Positions 6,749 through 13,307 of a stretch of 14,818 nucleotides of DNA are shown here, piece by piece. The DNA lies in the NCBI GenBank assembly GCA_016782825.1, contig JADHXT010000040.1:1-14818 (forward strand), given 5' to 3'. Position 1 is the stretch's first letter; each line of letters begins with the position of its first letter. The notes below the pieces were generated by a model. It made no database searches. It saw nothing but the letters and a program-made list of their open reading frames with translations, and had not been told where the DNA came from. The position numbers and the translations under genes are program-made. Source of the stretch: Candidatus Brocadiia bacterium (GTDB lineage Bacteria > Planctomycetota > PUPC01 > DSUN01).

Positions 6749-6790
6749 GAGAAGAAGTCGATTCACCGCCCGATCTTCCCTTTACCTCAT

Positions 6791-7000
6791 TCACGTCGCG
6801 ATGGCGCTGGCCAGGCTGTTGGCGCTGCGGTGGTTGATGTAGTGCGAGCTGGCGCCCTTGAGTTGCCCCACCCATTCGCTGATGGTGAACGTGGGCGGCA
6901 CGCTGACGGCGAGGTGCACGTGGTCGTCGGTGCCACCGATGGCGCGGCGGCACGGGATCTGGGGTGCCGTGCGAAGCTCGGCGTGACCGTAGAGAATGCT
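6791..7000 (-). pseudogene. truncated Y1 (HUH) transposase, IS200/REP-associated type
   Basis: Minus-strand codons from about 7000 to the TGA at 6791-6793 give a clear internal piece of the Y1_Tnp domain: AIGGTDDHVHLAVSVPPTFT, then ISEWVGQLKGASSHYIN. The HVH metal-binding motif and the conserved GQLKGASSHY helix are present. The usual N-terminal block (first beta strands, about 50 residues) is absent, and the frame stops shortly after HYINH, before the helix that carries the catalytic tyrosine. It is therefore a non-functional fragment. It ends 42 bp from the convergent zinc-ribbon gene. Such enzymes of the RAYT type move or maintain REP-like palindromes, and a palindrome cluster lies at 8504-8809. 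The 7001-7100 region upstream holds nothing recognisable. Confidence 0.75.
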
Positions 7001-7100
7001 GAGTGACAGGGGAGGGTGGGCACCCGCGCGTGGTTTCGCGCTCTGCCCTCGTCCGTGGTTCTGTTCGGGAACGCGCCGCCTGTCTGCGCCAGACTCACGC

Positions 7101-7129
7101 TTGACCGCGGAGAGGAAGTGAGGTAGCAT
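7101..7129 (+). promoter_or_regulatory. sigma70-like promoter of rsfS
   Basis: TTGACC (7101-7106), a 17-bp spacer, then TAGCAT (7124-7129; 4/6 to the -10 consensus). Transcription would start near 7136, just past the in-frame GTG at 7134, which makes that codon an unlikely start. Confidence 0.5.
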
Positions 7130-7154
7130 AAGGGTGCGACTGGCAGGGCTGCCT

Positions 7155-7661
7155 ATGCGGCTCGTCGGGGCATGCCCCCGGCCGGTCGCCTTCTTCTTCG
7201 AAGGGGGCGCCGGACCACCCTCGGTCGCACCGGCCAGACCCGTCCGACAAGCCCGACTCTTCGCCCGCGCCCCTTTGCCCCAGGAGCCACCTCCCCTGTC
7301 GCTGACCGCTGAGCAAATCGCCATCGCCTGCGCCCGCGCCTGCGACGAGATGAAGGCCGAGGACATCGTGATTCTCGACCTGCGCGGCCTTACCCAGGTG
7401 ACCGACTACTTCGTCCTCTGCACCGGCCTGGGCGACCGCCAGCTCAAGGCCACGGCGGAGAACGTGCGCGTCAGCCTGAAGGAACAGGGCGTCGAGAAGC
7501 TCGGCGCCGAAGGCGAGGCGGCCGGCGGCTGGGTGCTCATCGACTACGTGCACGTCGTCGTCCACGCCTTCAGCCAGGAGGCCCGCGACTTCTACCAGCT
7601 CGAGATGCTCTGGGGCGATGCGCCGAAGATCGAGTGGCAGACCGAGGCGGAGAGCGATTGA
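7155..7661 (+). CDS. rsfS: ribosomal silencing factor RsfS
   Basis: RsfS (Iojap/DUF143 family) binds uL14 on the 50S subunit and blocks subunit joining, lowering translation in starvation. The domain runs from LTAEQIAIACARACDEMKAE through the hallmark DIVILDLRGL, TDYFVLCTG and GDRQLKATAENV, then GGWVLIDYVHVVVHAF and ARDFYQLEMLWGDAP near the end. The domain starts about 50 codons after the ATG at 7155; the upstream residues are Pro/Arg/Ala-rich and unlike the family. Translation may really begin at TTG 7275 or at CTG 7296, which has AGGAG (7282-7286) upstream. The GTG at 7134 precedes the predicted transcription start. The last codons, EAESD-stop, lie at the left edge of cassette copy B and recur in altered form after hppA. 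No nadD or rlmH neighbour is present. Confidence 0.93.
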   Translation: MRLVGACPRPVAFFFEGGAGPPSVAPARPVRQARLFARAPLPQEPPPLSLTAEQIAIACARACDEMKAEDIVILDLRGLTQVTDYFVLCTGLGDRQLKATAENVRVSLKEQGVEKLGAEGEAAGGWVLIDYVHVVVHAFSQEARDFYQLEMLWGDAPKIEWQTEAESD

Positions 7662-7686
7662 TCCTCGGGGGGGCCTCAGCAGGCCG

Positions 7687-7802
7687 GAATAGGACATATA
7701 GGACCGATTGGACGGATAGGACGGACAGAAGACTCAAGCGACCGGCAAGGGGCGCGCCCTTTCTGTGTCCTATCGGTCGTATCGGTCCTATCTGTCCTAT
7801 GC
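7687..7802. repeat. inverted pair of 9-bp repeat arrays, left of copy B
   Basis: Four units GAATAGGAC, ATATAGGAC, CGATTGGAC, GGATAGGAC (7687-7722) face four opposite units GTCCTATCG, GTCGTATCG, GTCCTATCT, GTCCTATGC (7767-7802) across a 44-bp spacer. There is one unit fewer than in copy A, as expected from repeat slippage. The pair could act as a hairpin downstream of rsfS. Confidence 0.85.
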
Positions 7803-7812
7803 TTTTCTGCGC

Positions 7813-7843
7813 TTGACACGGGCGGCTCGGGCGCGAAAATGAT
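7813..7843 (+). promoter_or_regulatory. promoter conserved in cassette copy B
   Basis: TTGACA (7813-7818), 19 bp, AATGAT (7838-7843). Both boxes and the spacing match copy A, while the intervening bases differ in places. Confidence 0.45.
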
Positions 7844-7880
7844 AGGAGCGATCAAGCCCTTTCATTCGTGGGAGCAGGCC

Positions 7881-8468
7881 ATGCCCGACCACACGCCGCC
7901 ACCCAAGCCCATCCCTCCTCACGGCGGATACCGTGGCCTCAAGTCGTTCCAGATGGCGGAGATCGTCTACGACGCCACGGTGGCGTTTTGCTCGCGCTTC
8001 ATTGATCGGCGCTCGCGCACGCACGACCAGATGGTGCAGGCCGCGCGCAGCGGAAAGCAGAACATCGCGGAGGGCAGCCGCACGTCGGCCACGTCGCAAT
8101 CCAGCGAGCTGAGGCTCACCAGCGTGGCTCGGGCGAGCCTCGAGGAATTGCTGCTCGACTGCGAGGACTTCCTTCGCCAGCGGGGCCTGGAGCAGTGGCC
8201 CAAGGAGCATCCACAGGCCAGTGCAGTGCGGGCGATTGCCAGGCAGTCGAATCGGTCGTATCGGTCGTATCAGTCCTATGTCGAGCAGGGCACGCCTGAG
8301 GTCGCGGCCAACACGCTGGTGTGCCTCATCCACCAGGCCAACTATCTTCTGGACCAGAAGATACGCCAGTTGGAGGCGCGTTTCGTCGCCGAGGGCGGTT
8401 TTCGCGAGCGGCTGCATCGCGCGCGGGTGGGCGCGCGGCGGTCCCAGCGACCGGAGCGGCCAGAATAG
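7881..8468 (+). CDS. four helix bundle protein with suffix domain, copy B
   Basis: 195 residues, the same length as the gene at 5464 and about 92% identical. Core differences are conservative or single (G3D, P5T, Y23F, Y94C, D109E, S120A, V137G, A145T, Q160K); the last 17 residues are more diverged (7 differences). It keeps the IAEGSRTSATSQSSELRLT and VARASLEELLLD core, the RSYRSYQSY repeat and the GGFRERL suffix motif. An in-frame ATG at 7839 would add MIGAIKPFHSWEQA, but it overlaps the predicted -10 box and has no equivalent in copy A. The ATG at 7881 with GGGAG upstream is therefore preferred. The TAG stop lies in the first unit of the following array. Both copies appear intact, so both may be expressed. 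Confidence 0.9.
   Translation: MPDHTPPPKPIPPHGGYRGLKSFQMAEIVYDATVAFCSRFIDRRSRTHDQMVQAARSGKQNIAEGSRTSATSQSSELRLTSVARASLEELLLDCEDFLRQRGLEQWPKEHPQASAVRAIARQSNRSYRSYQSYVEQGTPEVAANTLVCLIHQANYLLDQKIRQLEARFVAEGGFRERLHRARVGARRSQRPERPE
8253..8279. repeat. intragenic 9-bp repeat array, copy B
   Basis: Units CGGTCGTAT, CGGTCGTAT, CAGTCCTAT in frame, encoding RSYRSYQSY. The first unit differs from copy A at one silent base (TCC to TCG). Confidence 0.85.
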
Positions 8469-8498
8469 GACCGATAGGACCGATGGGACGGATAAGAC
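8463..8498. repeat. 9-bp repeat array at the 3' end of the copy B gene
   Basis: Units GAATAGGAC, CGATAGGAC, CGATGGGAC, GGATAAGAC. The first unit contains the gene's stop codon, as in copy A. Confidence 0.85.
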
Positions 8499-8607
8499 AC
8501 TCACGCGAGCGCCTCGCGGTGGAGCAGCCCTCCAACATAGGCGCGCACAACCGACAGATTCAGGGCCGTTCACGGCCCTTGCCGCCGTGGCTCGGCACGG
8601 CGTGTAG

Positions 8608-8628
8608 CCCCGTCCTTGTAGGGCGGGG
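8608..8628. repeat. 21-bp palindrome, first of a repeated pair
   Basis: CCCCGTCCT-TGT-AGGGCGGGG. The right arm is identical to that at 8753-8761, and the left arm differs by one base that gives a G-U pair in RNA. Confidence 0.6.
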
Positions 8629-8740
8629 TGACGGGGCGCCACCACCCTACACTTGAGCCCGGTTTACCGGGCTTCCCCGTCTTCGGGCGGCTCGGCGCGT
8701 TCGAGGCGCGCGTGAGTGTCGCCGTGCTGGTGGCGATGGC

Positions 8741-8761
8741 CCCCGCCCTCGAAGGGCGGGG
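8741..8761. repeat. 21-bp palindrome, second of a repeated pair
   Basis: CCCCGCCCT-CGA-AGGGCGGGG, a perfect 9-bp stem with a 3-nt loop; near-copy of the one at 8608 with a changed loop. Confidence 0.65.
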
Positions 8762-8852
8762 CTAGCGCACCGTGCCTGCGGCACGGTGGGAAGGCCCGTG
8801 AACGGGCCTGTCCTGACAACACGGCGGACGTGGCAGCCAGTGGATCCGCTGC

Positions 8853-10157
8853 TCACCCCTCGATCGGCGGGGGCAGGCGCAGGCTGCCGAGGTAGGCGCG
8901 GAGGTCGGGCAGGTGGGTGCGGCGCAGGGCAAGCTGCTCGTAGAGCAGGATGTAGAAGACGAGCAGGCTGTCCTCGCCTGCCTCGATGCAGGTGAGGGGC
9001 ACGGGCGCGCCGCCGGGGAGCGGCTCGGGAAGGCTCGGCGGCCCGGCGAGGCCGGCGCCGCGGGTGATGACGCCGCGATCGAGCAGGCACGCGCAGTCGA
9101 GGGCGAAGGCGGCAGGGGTGTCGCGTTCGAGTTCGCGGAGCACCTTGAGCACGCGGCGGGGGTCCACGGAGTCGATGCTGAAGAGGGCGGTGAAGGCGGG
9201 CGGATTGGGCTCGATGGGGCGTTGGTGCATGGGCCGGGGCAGGGGACGGAAGATGGCCATGGGCCGCAGGGCTTTGGCCAGGCGCAGGTTGGCGATGGCG
9301 TCGACGACTTCGCCTCGGCGGAGCAGGGGCTTGACCTCGATGGCGGCCAGGACGCTTTCGGCCGGGACGACGACCGAGGTGTCGGCGTCGAGGAGCGCGG
9401 GGGAGTGGCTGGGGTAGATGAGGGCGTCGACCTGGCGGCTGGACTCGCCGCTGGAGTGGAGAATCTCGCCGCTGGCGATGGCGTAGGTGCCGGGCAGGAT
9501 GCGGCGCAGGAAGGCGCGGAAGATGGCCTCGCGTCGGGCGCCTTTCTCGGCGGGATGGTGGCCGCCGCTCACGCTGTCGAGCTGGGCGCGCAGCTCGCGG
9601 CTGAGGGCGCGAAAGCGTTCGGGGAGGTCGAACTGCGGGGGCATCTGGCCGCCGGGCACGGGGCGCTTGCGGGCCGGTGGCGTCTTGGGCTGCGGGCGAG
9701 GGCTCGCGGTGGCTTCGGCACGGCAGCTCTGGTAGCAGGCGCGCAACTGCTCGAGGTCGTCGGAGGCGAGGCGGAAGGCCATGCGGCGCTTCTTGTTGTT
9801 CCACGCCAGGAGGTCGGCGGCGACGAGGACGGCGGCCACGTGGCTGACGAAAGGGGCCTCGGCGGGGGGCCACCCGAGCTGCTCGCAGGCGAAGCGGCCC
9901 AGGCCTTCGGGGGCCGTGCCGTCGCGGAGCTTGGCGGGCAGGCACTCGAGGAGCACCCACTCGCGGCCGGCCAGCCAGGCGAGGAGCGCATCGAGTTCGT
10001 CGCGGGAGACGAGGCGTCCCTTGGCGGCGTGGCTCTGGCCGGGCTTGGCCACGCAGCGGAGCAGCAGGTTGCCGAGGGGGTCGAGGCGCCACCAGAAGGC
10101 GGCGGCGCGGCTGCCGAGCGTGTGGTGTCGGACGAAGTCGCGGTCGGCAGTGGCCAT
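8853..10157 (-). CDS. DUF6602-like putative nuclease-fold protein with a novel N-terminal domain
   Basis: 434 residues. The C-terminal half (about 175-415) resembles DUF6602: SGGHHPAEKGARREAIFRAF, LPGTYAIASGEILHSSG, RQVDALIYP (Asp244), then VVPAESVLAAIEVKP (Glu267, Glu274, Lys276). The D...E-x-K arrangement is that of the PD-(D/E)XK nuclease fold, so a nuclease or nuclease-like role is an inference from fold. Residues 1-150 are a helical region I do not recognise, ending in a Trp-Asn-Asn-Lys-Lys-Arg segment; a Pro/Lys/Arg-rich linker (151-172) joins the halves. The start ATG at 10157 follows a CCAGGAGCGAGG site. It is convergent with cassette B and divergent from the lipoprotein gene. A 51-bp copy of its 3' end sits at 6099-6149. 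Much longer open frames upstream on this strand are GC-driven artefacts. Confidence 0.75.
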   Translation of the reverse strand: MATADRDFVRHHTLGSRAAAFWWRLDPLGNLLLRCVAKPGQSHAAKGRLVSRDELDALLAWLAGREWVLLECLPAKLRDGTAPEGLGRFACEQLGWPPAEAPFVSHVAAVLVAADLLAWNNKKRRMAFRLASDDLEQLRACYQSCRAEATASPRPQPKTPPARKRPVPGGQMPPQFDLPERFRALSRELRAQLDSVSGGHHPAEKGARREAIFRAFLRRILPGTYAIASGEILHSSGESSRQVDALIYPSHSPALLDADTSVVVPAESVLAAIEVKPLLRRGEVVDAIANLRLAKALRPMAIFRPLPRPMHQRPIEPNPPAFTALFSIDSVDPRRVLKVLRELERDTPAAFALDCACLLDRGVITRGAGLAGPPSLPEPLPGGAPVPLTCIEAGEDSLLVFYILLYEQLALRRTHLPDLRAYLGSLRLPPPIEG

Positions 10158-10220
10158 GCCTCGCTCCTGGGTGGGTGTGGGCGCATTGTAGCGGGCGACG
10201 GGGGCGGCGCGCAATCGCAG

Positions 10221-10249
10221 TTGCCTTTGCTCGGGATTGCGCGTATGAT
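10221..10249 (+). promoter_or_regulatory. promoter of the lipoprotein gene
   Basis: TTGCCT (10221-10226), 17 bp, TATGAT (10244-10249; 5/6 to consensus), in the 159-bp divergent gap. The predicted start near 10256 leaves a leader of about 60 nt. Confidence 0.5.
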
Positions 10250-10316
10250 CTTTGCTTGTGTGCTCTGGATGGATCCAGGGCTCGTTGGCCGCGATGTCTG
10301 TGCATAGGAGTGAGCG

Positions 10317-11300
10317 ATGATGATGCGACGAGTTGGGGTGGCCGCGGCGATCGCTGCCGTGGCGTGTATGGGGCTGCTGGGATGCGGCGGCGGCGACCCG
10401 ACCGTGCCGGATACGCCGGACGGCACGGTGACCGCGGTGGCGGCCGCGCTGGCCGACGGCAAGCCGCAGGTGCTCTGGACCGCGATGCCGGCCAGCTACC
10501 AGAAAGACGTGACGGGCCTGGTCCGCGACTTCGCCGGCAAGGTGGACGCGGACATCTACGACAAGGGCTGGGGCCTCGCCAAGAAGCTGGTGAAGGTGCT
10601 GAGCGAGAAGCGCAGCTTCATCCTGGGCAGTCCGGCCCTGGCCCAGGCGGGCATCGACAAGGCGAAGGCCGAGGCCCAGTATGACGCCATCGTGGGCGCC
10701 CTCGATGCCCTGGCGAGCAGCGAGGTGTCGAGCATCGCCGGCCTCAAGTCGGTGGACGTGGGCAGCTTCCTGCGCACCACGGGCGCGAAGCTCATGGCCG
10801 CGGCGTCGAAGGCTTCGGCGCTCACCAAGAAGGACGAGTACAACAAGGAATTCGTGGCCGACATGAAGGGCATGAAGGCCGAGGTGGAGTCCGTCGATGG
10901 CGATACGGCCAAGGTGAAGATCACCCACGCGGGCGCGAGCAAGCCGAAGACCGCGGAATTCGTCAAGGTCGAAGGCAGGTGGGTGCCCAAGGAGATGGCA
11001 GACGGCTGGGCCGAGGCCATGGCCGACGCGAAAAAGGGCCTGGCCAAGATGTCCGGCGAGGCCATGGCCAAGCAGAAGCCCCAGATCCTGGCCATGATGG
11101 GCGCCGCCGAGCCCATGCTCGACCTGCTTCTCAAGGCCGACAGCCAGGAGAAGTTCGACCAGGCCATCGGCCAGACCATGGGCATGGTGATGGGCGCTAT
11201 GATGGGTGGCATGGAGCGGCCCACGCCGCCGACACGCCGTCCGATGCCGATGCCGGCCCCGTCGAAGGACGCGCCGGCCCCGAAGGCCCCGACCAAGTAG
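10317..11300 (+). CDS. putative lipoprotein of unknown function
   Basis: 327 residues. The N-terminus MMMRRVGVAAAIAAVACMGLLGC is a lipoprotein signal peptide, with lipobox LLGC (20-23) and Cys23 as the lipidated residue; the mature protein would start CGGGD and be membrane-anchored. Residues 35-120 (DGTVTAVAAALADGKPQVLW and onward) are helical and look like a small sensor or transport-type fold. Residues 195-230 (GDTAKVKITHAGASKPKTAE) form a beta-rich segment similar to NTF2-like or DUF4878-type repeats, but the family is not established. The tail is Met- and Gly-rich (MGMVMGAMMGGM) followed by Pro/Ala/Lys. A TAGGAG site lies 6 nt before the ATG. It has its own promoter and a strong hairpin after the stop, so it is likely monocistronic. 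Confidence 0.85.
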   Translation: MMMRRVGVAAAIAAVACMGLLGCGGGDPTVPDTPDGTVTAVAAALADGKPQVLWTAMPASYQKDVTGLVRDFAGKVDADIYDKGWGLAKKLVKVLSEKRSFILGSPALAQAGIDKAKAEAQYDAIVGALDALASSEVSSIAGLKSVDVGSFLRTTGAKLMAAASKASALTKKDEYNKEFVADMKGMKAEVESVDGDTAKVKITHAGASKPKTAEFVKVEGRWVPKEMADGWAEAMADAKKGLAKMSGEAMAKQKPQILAMMGAAEPMLDLLLKADSQEKFDQAIGQTMGMVMGAMMGGMERPTPPTRRPMPMPAPSKDAPAPKAPTK

Positions 11301-11334
11301 GCCCCGCTCGACCCATTGCGGACGAGACACGCGC

Positions 11335-11369
11335 GAGAGCCGTCGCCGCATGCCGCGGGGACGGCTCTC
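11335..11369. terminator. hairpin after the lipoprotein gene
   Basis: Perfect 10-bp stem GAGAGCCGTC / GACGGCTCTC with a 15-nt loop, 35 bp after the stop codon. It separates this gene from the argS promoter. No T-run follows. Confidence 0.5.
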
Positions 11370-11395
11370 CGCATGCACGGCGCGGGGTGCTGTCC

Positions 11396-11424
11396 TTGCA
11401 GAGAACCGCCGGATCGCGATAATG
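11396..11424 (+). promoter_or_regulatory. promoter of argS
   Basis: TTGCAG (11396-11401), 17 bp, GATAAT (11419-11424; 5/6 to consensus). Transcription would start near 11431, about 40 nt before the argS start. Confidence 0.55.
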
Positions 11425-11471
11425 GAGCGTCGGTACCTGAACCTCGCTGTCCGTTCGCCGGAGTGGTGCAC

Positions 11472-13286
11472 GTGTTGGATCAAGACCTCATCAGCGGATT
11501 CCGAGCGGCCCTGGCCGAGGCCGTGGCCACGGCCTTCGGCGAGGCCGACCTGTCGGCCCTGGACATCCGCCTGGTGGAGACGCCCAACCCCGAGGTGGGC
11601 GACCTGGGCTTCGGCTGCTTCCCGCTGGCGAAGCTGCTGCGACGCTCGCCGAAGGACATCGCTGCCGCCCTCGCCGCCGCCATCGAGCTGCCCGCGCCGT
11701 TCCGCGAGGCCCGCGGCGTCGGCCCCTACCTGAATCTCTGGCTCGATCGCCCGGCCTTCCTCGCCGCCTTGTGCCGCGACGTGCTCGACGGCGAGCGTCC
11801 CTACGGCACGCGGCCGCCCGGCGAGCTGGGCCGCATCGTGCTCGAATTCTCCTCGCCCAACACCAACAAGCCCCAGCACCTCGGCCACATCCGCAACAAC
11901 GTGCTCGGCATGGCCCTCGCCCGCCTCCTCGAGGCCGCGGGCCACGAGGTGGTGAAGGTGACCCTGGTGAACGACCGCGGCGTGCACATCTGCAAGAGCA
12001 TGCTCGCCTACCAGCGGTGGGGCGACGGCGCCACGCCCGAGAGCACAGGCACCAAGGGCGACCACTTCGTGGGCGACTACTACGTGAAGTTCTGCCAGGA
12101 GGCCGCCGCCGACGAATCGCTTGAGGAGCAGGCCAAGGAGATGCTCCGGCGCTGGGAGCAAGGAGACGAGGAGGTCATGGCCCTGTGGCGAACGATGAAC
12201 GGCTGGGTGGAGCGGGGCTTCGACGAGACCTACCGCCGCCTCGGCGTGGCCTTCGACCGCGTGTACCACGAGAGCGAGACCTACCGCTTCGGTCGCGACA
12301 TCGCGCTCGCCGCCCTCGGCCAGGGCCACTGCCAGCGGCTGCCCGACGGCGCCGTCGAGATCGACCTCACCGCCGACGGCCTCGACAAGAAAATCCTCCT
12401 CCGCCGCGACGGCACCAGCGTCTACATGACCCAGGACCTCGGCACCGCCGTCCGCCGCTTCGAGGAGTGGCAGCCGGAGGCCATGTTCTACGTCGTCGGC
12501 AGCGAGCAGATTTACCACTTCAAGGTGCTCTTCCTCGTGCTCCAGCGGTTCGGATACGCCTGGGCCGAGCAGTGCCGCCACATCAGCTACGGCATGGTCC
12601 ACCTGCCCGAAGGCAAGATGAAGAGCCGCGAGGGCAAGGTGGTGGACGCCGACGACCTGATGACCGAGGTCGAAGCCATCAGCGGCCAGGCCATCCGCGA
12701 AAAACACCCCGACATCTCCGCCGACGAGCTCGCCGCCCGCCAGCACGAGATCGCCCTCGGCGCCATCAAGTTCTTCCTCCTGAACGTGAATCTCGAGAAG
12801 GACATCACCTTCGACCCCGCCGCGTCGGTCTCCTTCGAGGGCGACACGGGGCCTTACATCCAATACGCCCACACCCGCATCTGCGGCATCCTCCGCAAGG
12901 CCGGGCCTGCGGCCGGCACAATCGCGTCCCAAACGCGGCGCCAGCCTCTGAGCCCACTCCCGCGCTGCAACGCGAACCCGCCGCACGCAGTGCCCGTGGC
13001 GGACTTCGCGCAACTTGGCAGCGACGACGAGGTGGCCCTCGGCCGCCTGCTCATGGAGTTTCCCAAGGTGGTGGCCGAGGCGGCGCGGACGCGCAACCCC
13101 GCCCGCATCGCCGGCCACGTGCTCGACGTGGCCCGCAGCTTCACCACCTTCTACCACGGCCACCCCGTGATCCAGGCCGCCAGCCCCGGGCTTGGCGCCG
13201 CGCGGCTCGCGCTCTGCCGCGCCACGGCCGCCGTCCTCAAGCAAGGCCTCGCACTCCTCGGCATCGAAGCCCCCGAGCAGATGTAG
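11472..13286 (+). CDS. argS: arginyl-tRNA synthetase
   Basis: Class I synthetase charging tRNA-Arg with arginine in the cytosol; 604 residues. Signatures: the N-terminal Add-1 domain (1-110), the HIGH-type motif in FSSPNTNKPQHLGHIRNN (126-143, His136 and His139), VNDRG (167-170), YMTQDLGTA (318-326), the KMSKS-equivalent KMKSREG (382-388), DTGPYIQYAH (458-467), and the DALR anticodon-binding domain to the C-terminus. The GTG at 11472 is chosen for its CGGAG site 8 nt upstream and because LDQDLISGF matches the usual N-terminal helix; GTG at 11463/11466 or TTG at 11475 are alternatives. Oddity: the loop after ICGILRKA (residues 478-508) is longer than normal and is homologous, in the same frame, to a segment of the next gene. 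It is 21 bp from the DedA-like gene and probably cotranscribed with it. Confidence 0.97.
   Translation: MLDQDLISGFRAALAEAVATAFGEADLSALDIRLVETPNPEVGDLGFGCFPLAKLLRRSPKDIAAALAAAIELPAPFREARGVGPYLNLWLDRPAFLAALCRDVLDGERPYGTRPPGELGRIVLEFSSPNTNKPQHLGHIRNNVLGMALARLLEAAGHEVVKVTLVNDRGVHICKSMLAYQRWGDGATPESTGTKGDHFVGDYYVKFCQEAAADESLEEQAKEMLRRWEQGDEEVMALWRTMNGWVERGFDETYRRLGVAFDRVYHESETYRFGRDIALAALGQGHCQRLPDGAVEIDLTADGLDKKILLRRDGTSVYMTQDLGTAVRRFEEWQPEAMFYVVGSEQIYHFKVLFLVLQRFGYAWAEQCRHISYGMVHLPEGKMKSREGKVVDADDLMTEVEAISGQAIREKHPDISADELAARQHEIALGAIKFFLLNVNLEKDITFDPAASVSFEGDTGPYIQYAHTRICGILRKAGPAAGTIASQTRRQPLSPLPRCNANPPHAVPVADFAQLGSDDEVALGRLLMEFPKVVAEAARTRNPARIAGHVLDVARSFTTFYHGHPVIQAASPGLGAARLALCRATAAVLKQGLALLGIEAPEQM
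12903..12995 (+). repeat. 93-bp in-frame interspersed element, copy inside argS
   Basis: 31 codons (GPAAGTIASQTR to NANPPHAVP) matching residues 21-51 of the adjacent DedA-like protein codon for codon, 65 of 93 bases by my count. The last 26 bases (12969-12994) are identical. It lies in a surface-type loop between the catalytic core and the DALR domain of ArgS. Confidence 0.75.
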
Positions 13287-13307
13287 CACCACGGAAGGCA
13301 GAACCAC

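Larger units (their letters stand above)
7635..8498 (+). mobile_element. four-helix-bundle repeat cassette, copy B
   Basis: Same order as copy A: the rsfS 3' end (here part of the intact gene), an inverted array pair (7687-7802), the TTGACA promoter (7813), the gene (7881-8468), and a closing array (8463-8498). The unlike part is the right flank: instead of the immediate DUF6602-like gene tail seen in copy A, about 355 bp of palindrome-rich DNA intervenes before that gene. The cassette is therefore in its apparent native position between rsfS and the DUF6602-like gene. Confidence 0.65.
8504..8809. repeat. dense cluster of short palindromes (REP-like) in the convergent gap
   Basis: Eight hairpins in about 300 bp: 8504-8518 (CGCGAG/CTCGCG), 8562-8579 (AGGGCCG-TTCA-CGGCCCT), 8584-8601 (GCCGTG/CACGGC), 8608-8628, 8656-8673 (AGCCCGG-TTTA-CCGGGCT), 8741-8761, 8768-8788 (CACCGTGCC-TGC-GGCACGGTG) and 8792-8809 (AGGCCCG-TGAA-CGGGCCT). 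Three share a 7-bp stem and 4-nt loop design. The interval lies between convergent genes and contains no gene. It is absent from the equivalent position in cassette copy A. Terminator function for some is possible, but T-runs are lacking. Confidence 0.75.

Noticed and set aside
7839..7880. Upstream ATG giving a 209-residue form of the copy B four-helix-bundle protein
   Set aside because: It overlaps the predicted -10 box and depends on a one-base indel absent from copy A, where the corresponding ATG is out of frame.
5464..8468. Diversity-generating retroelement (the four-helix-bundle fold resembles Avd accessory proteins)
   Set aside because: No reverse transcriptase and no template/variable repeat pair with adenine-specific differences is present; differences between the copies are of all types.
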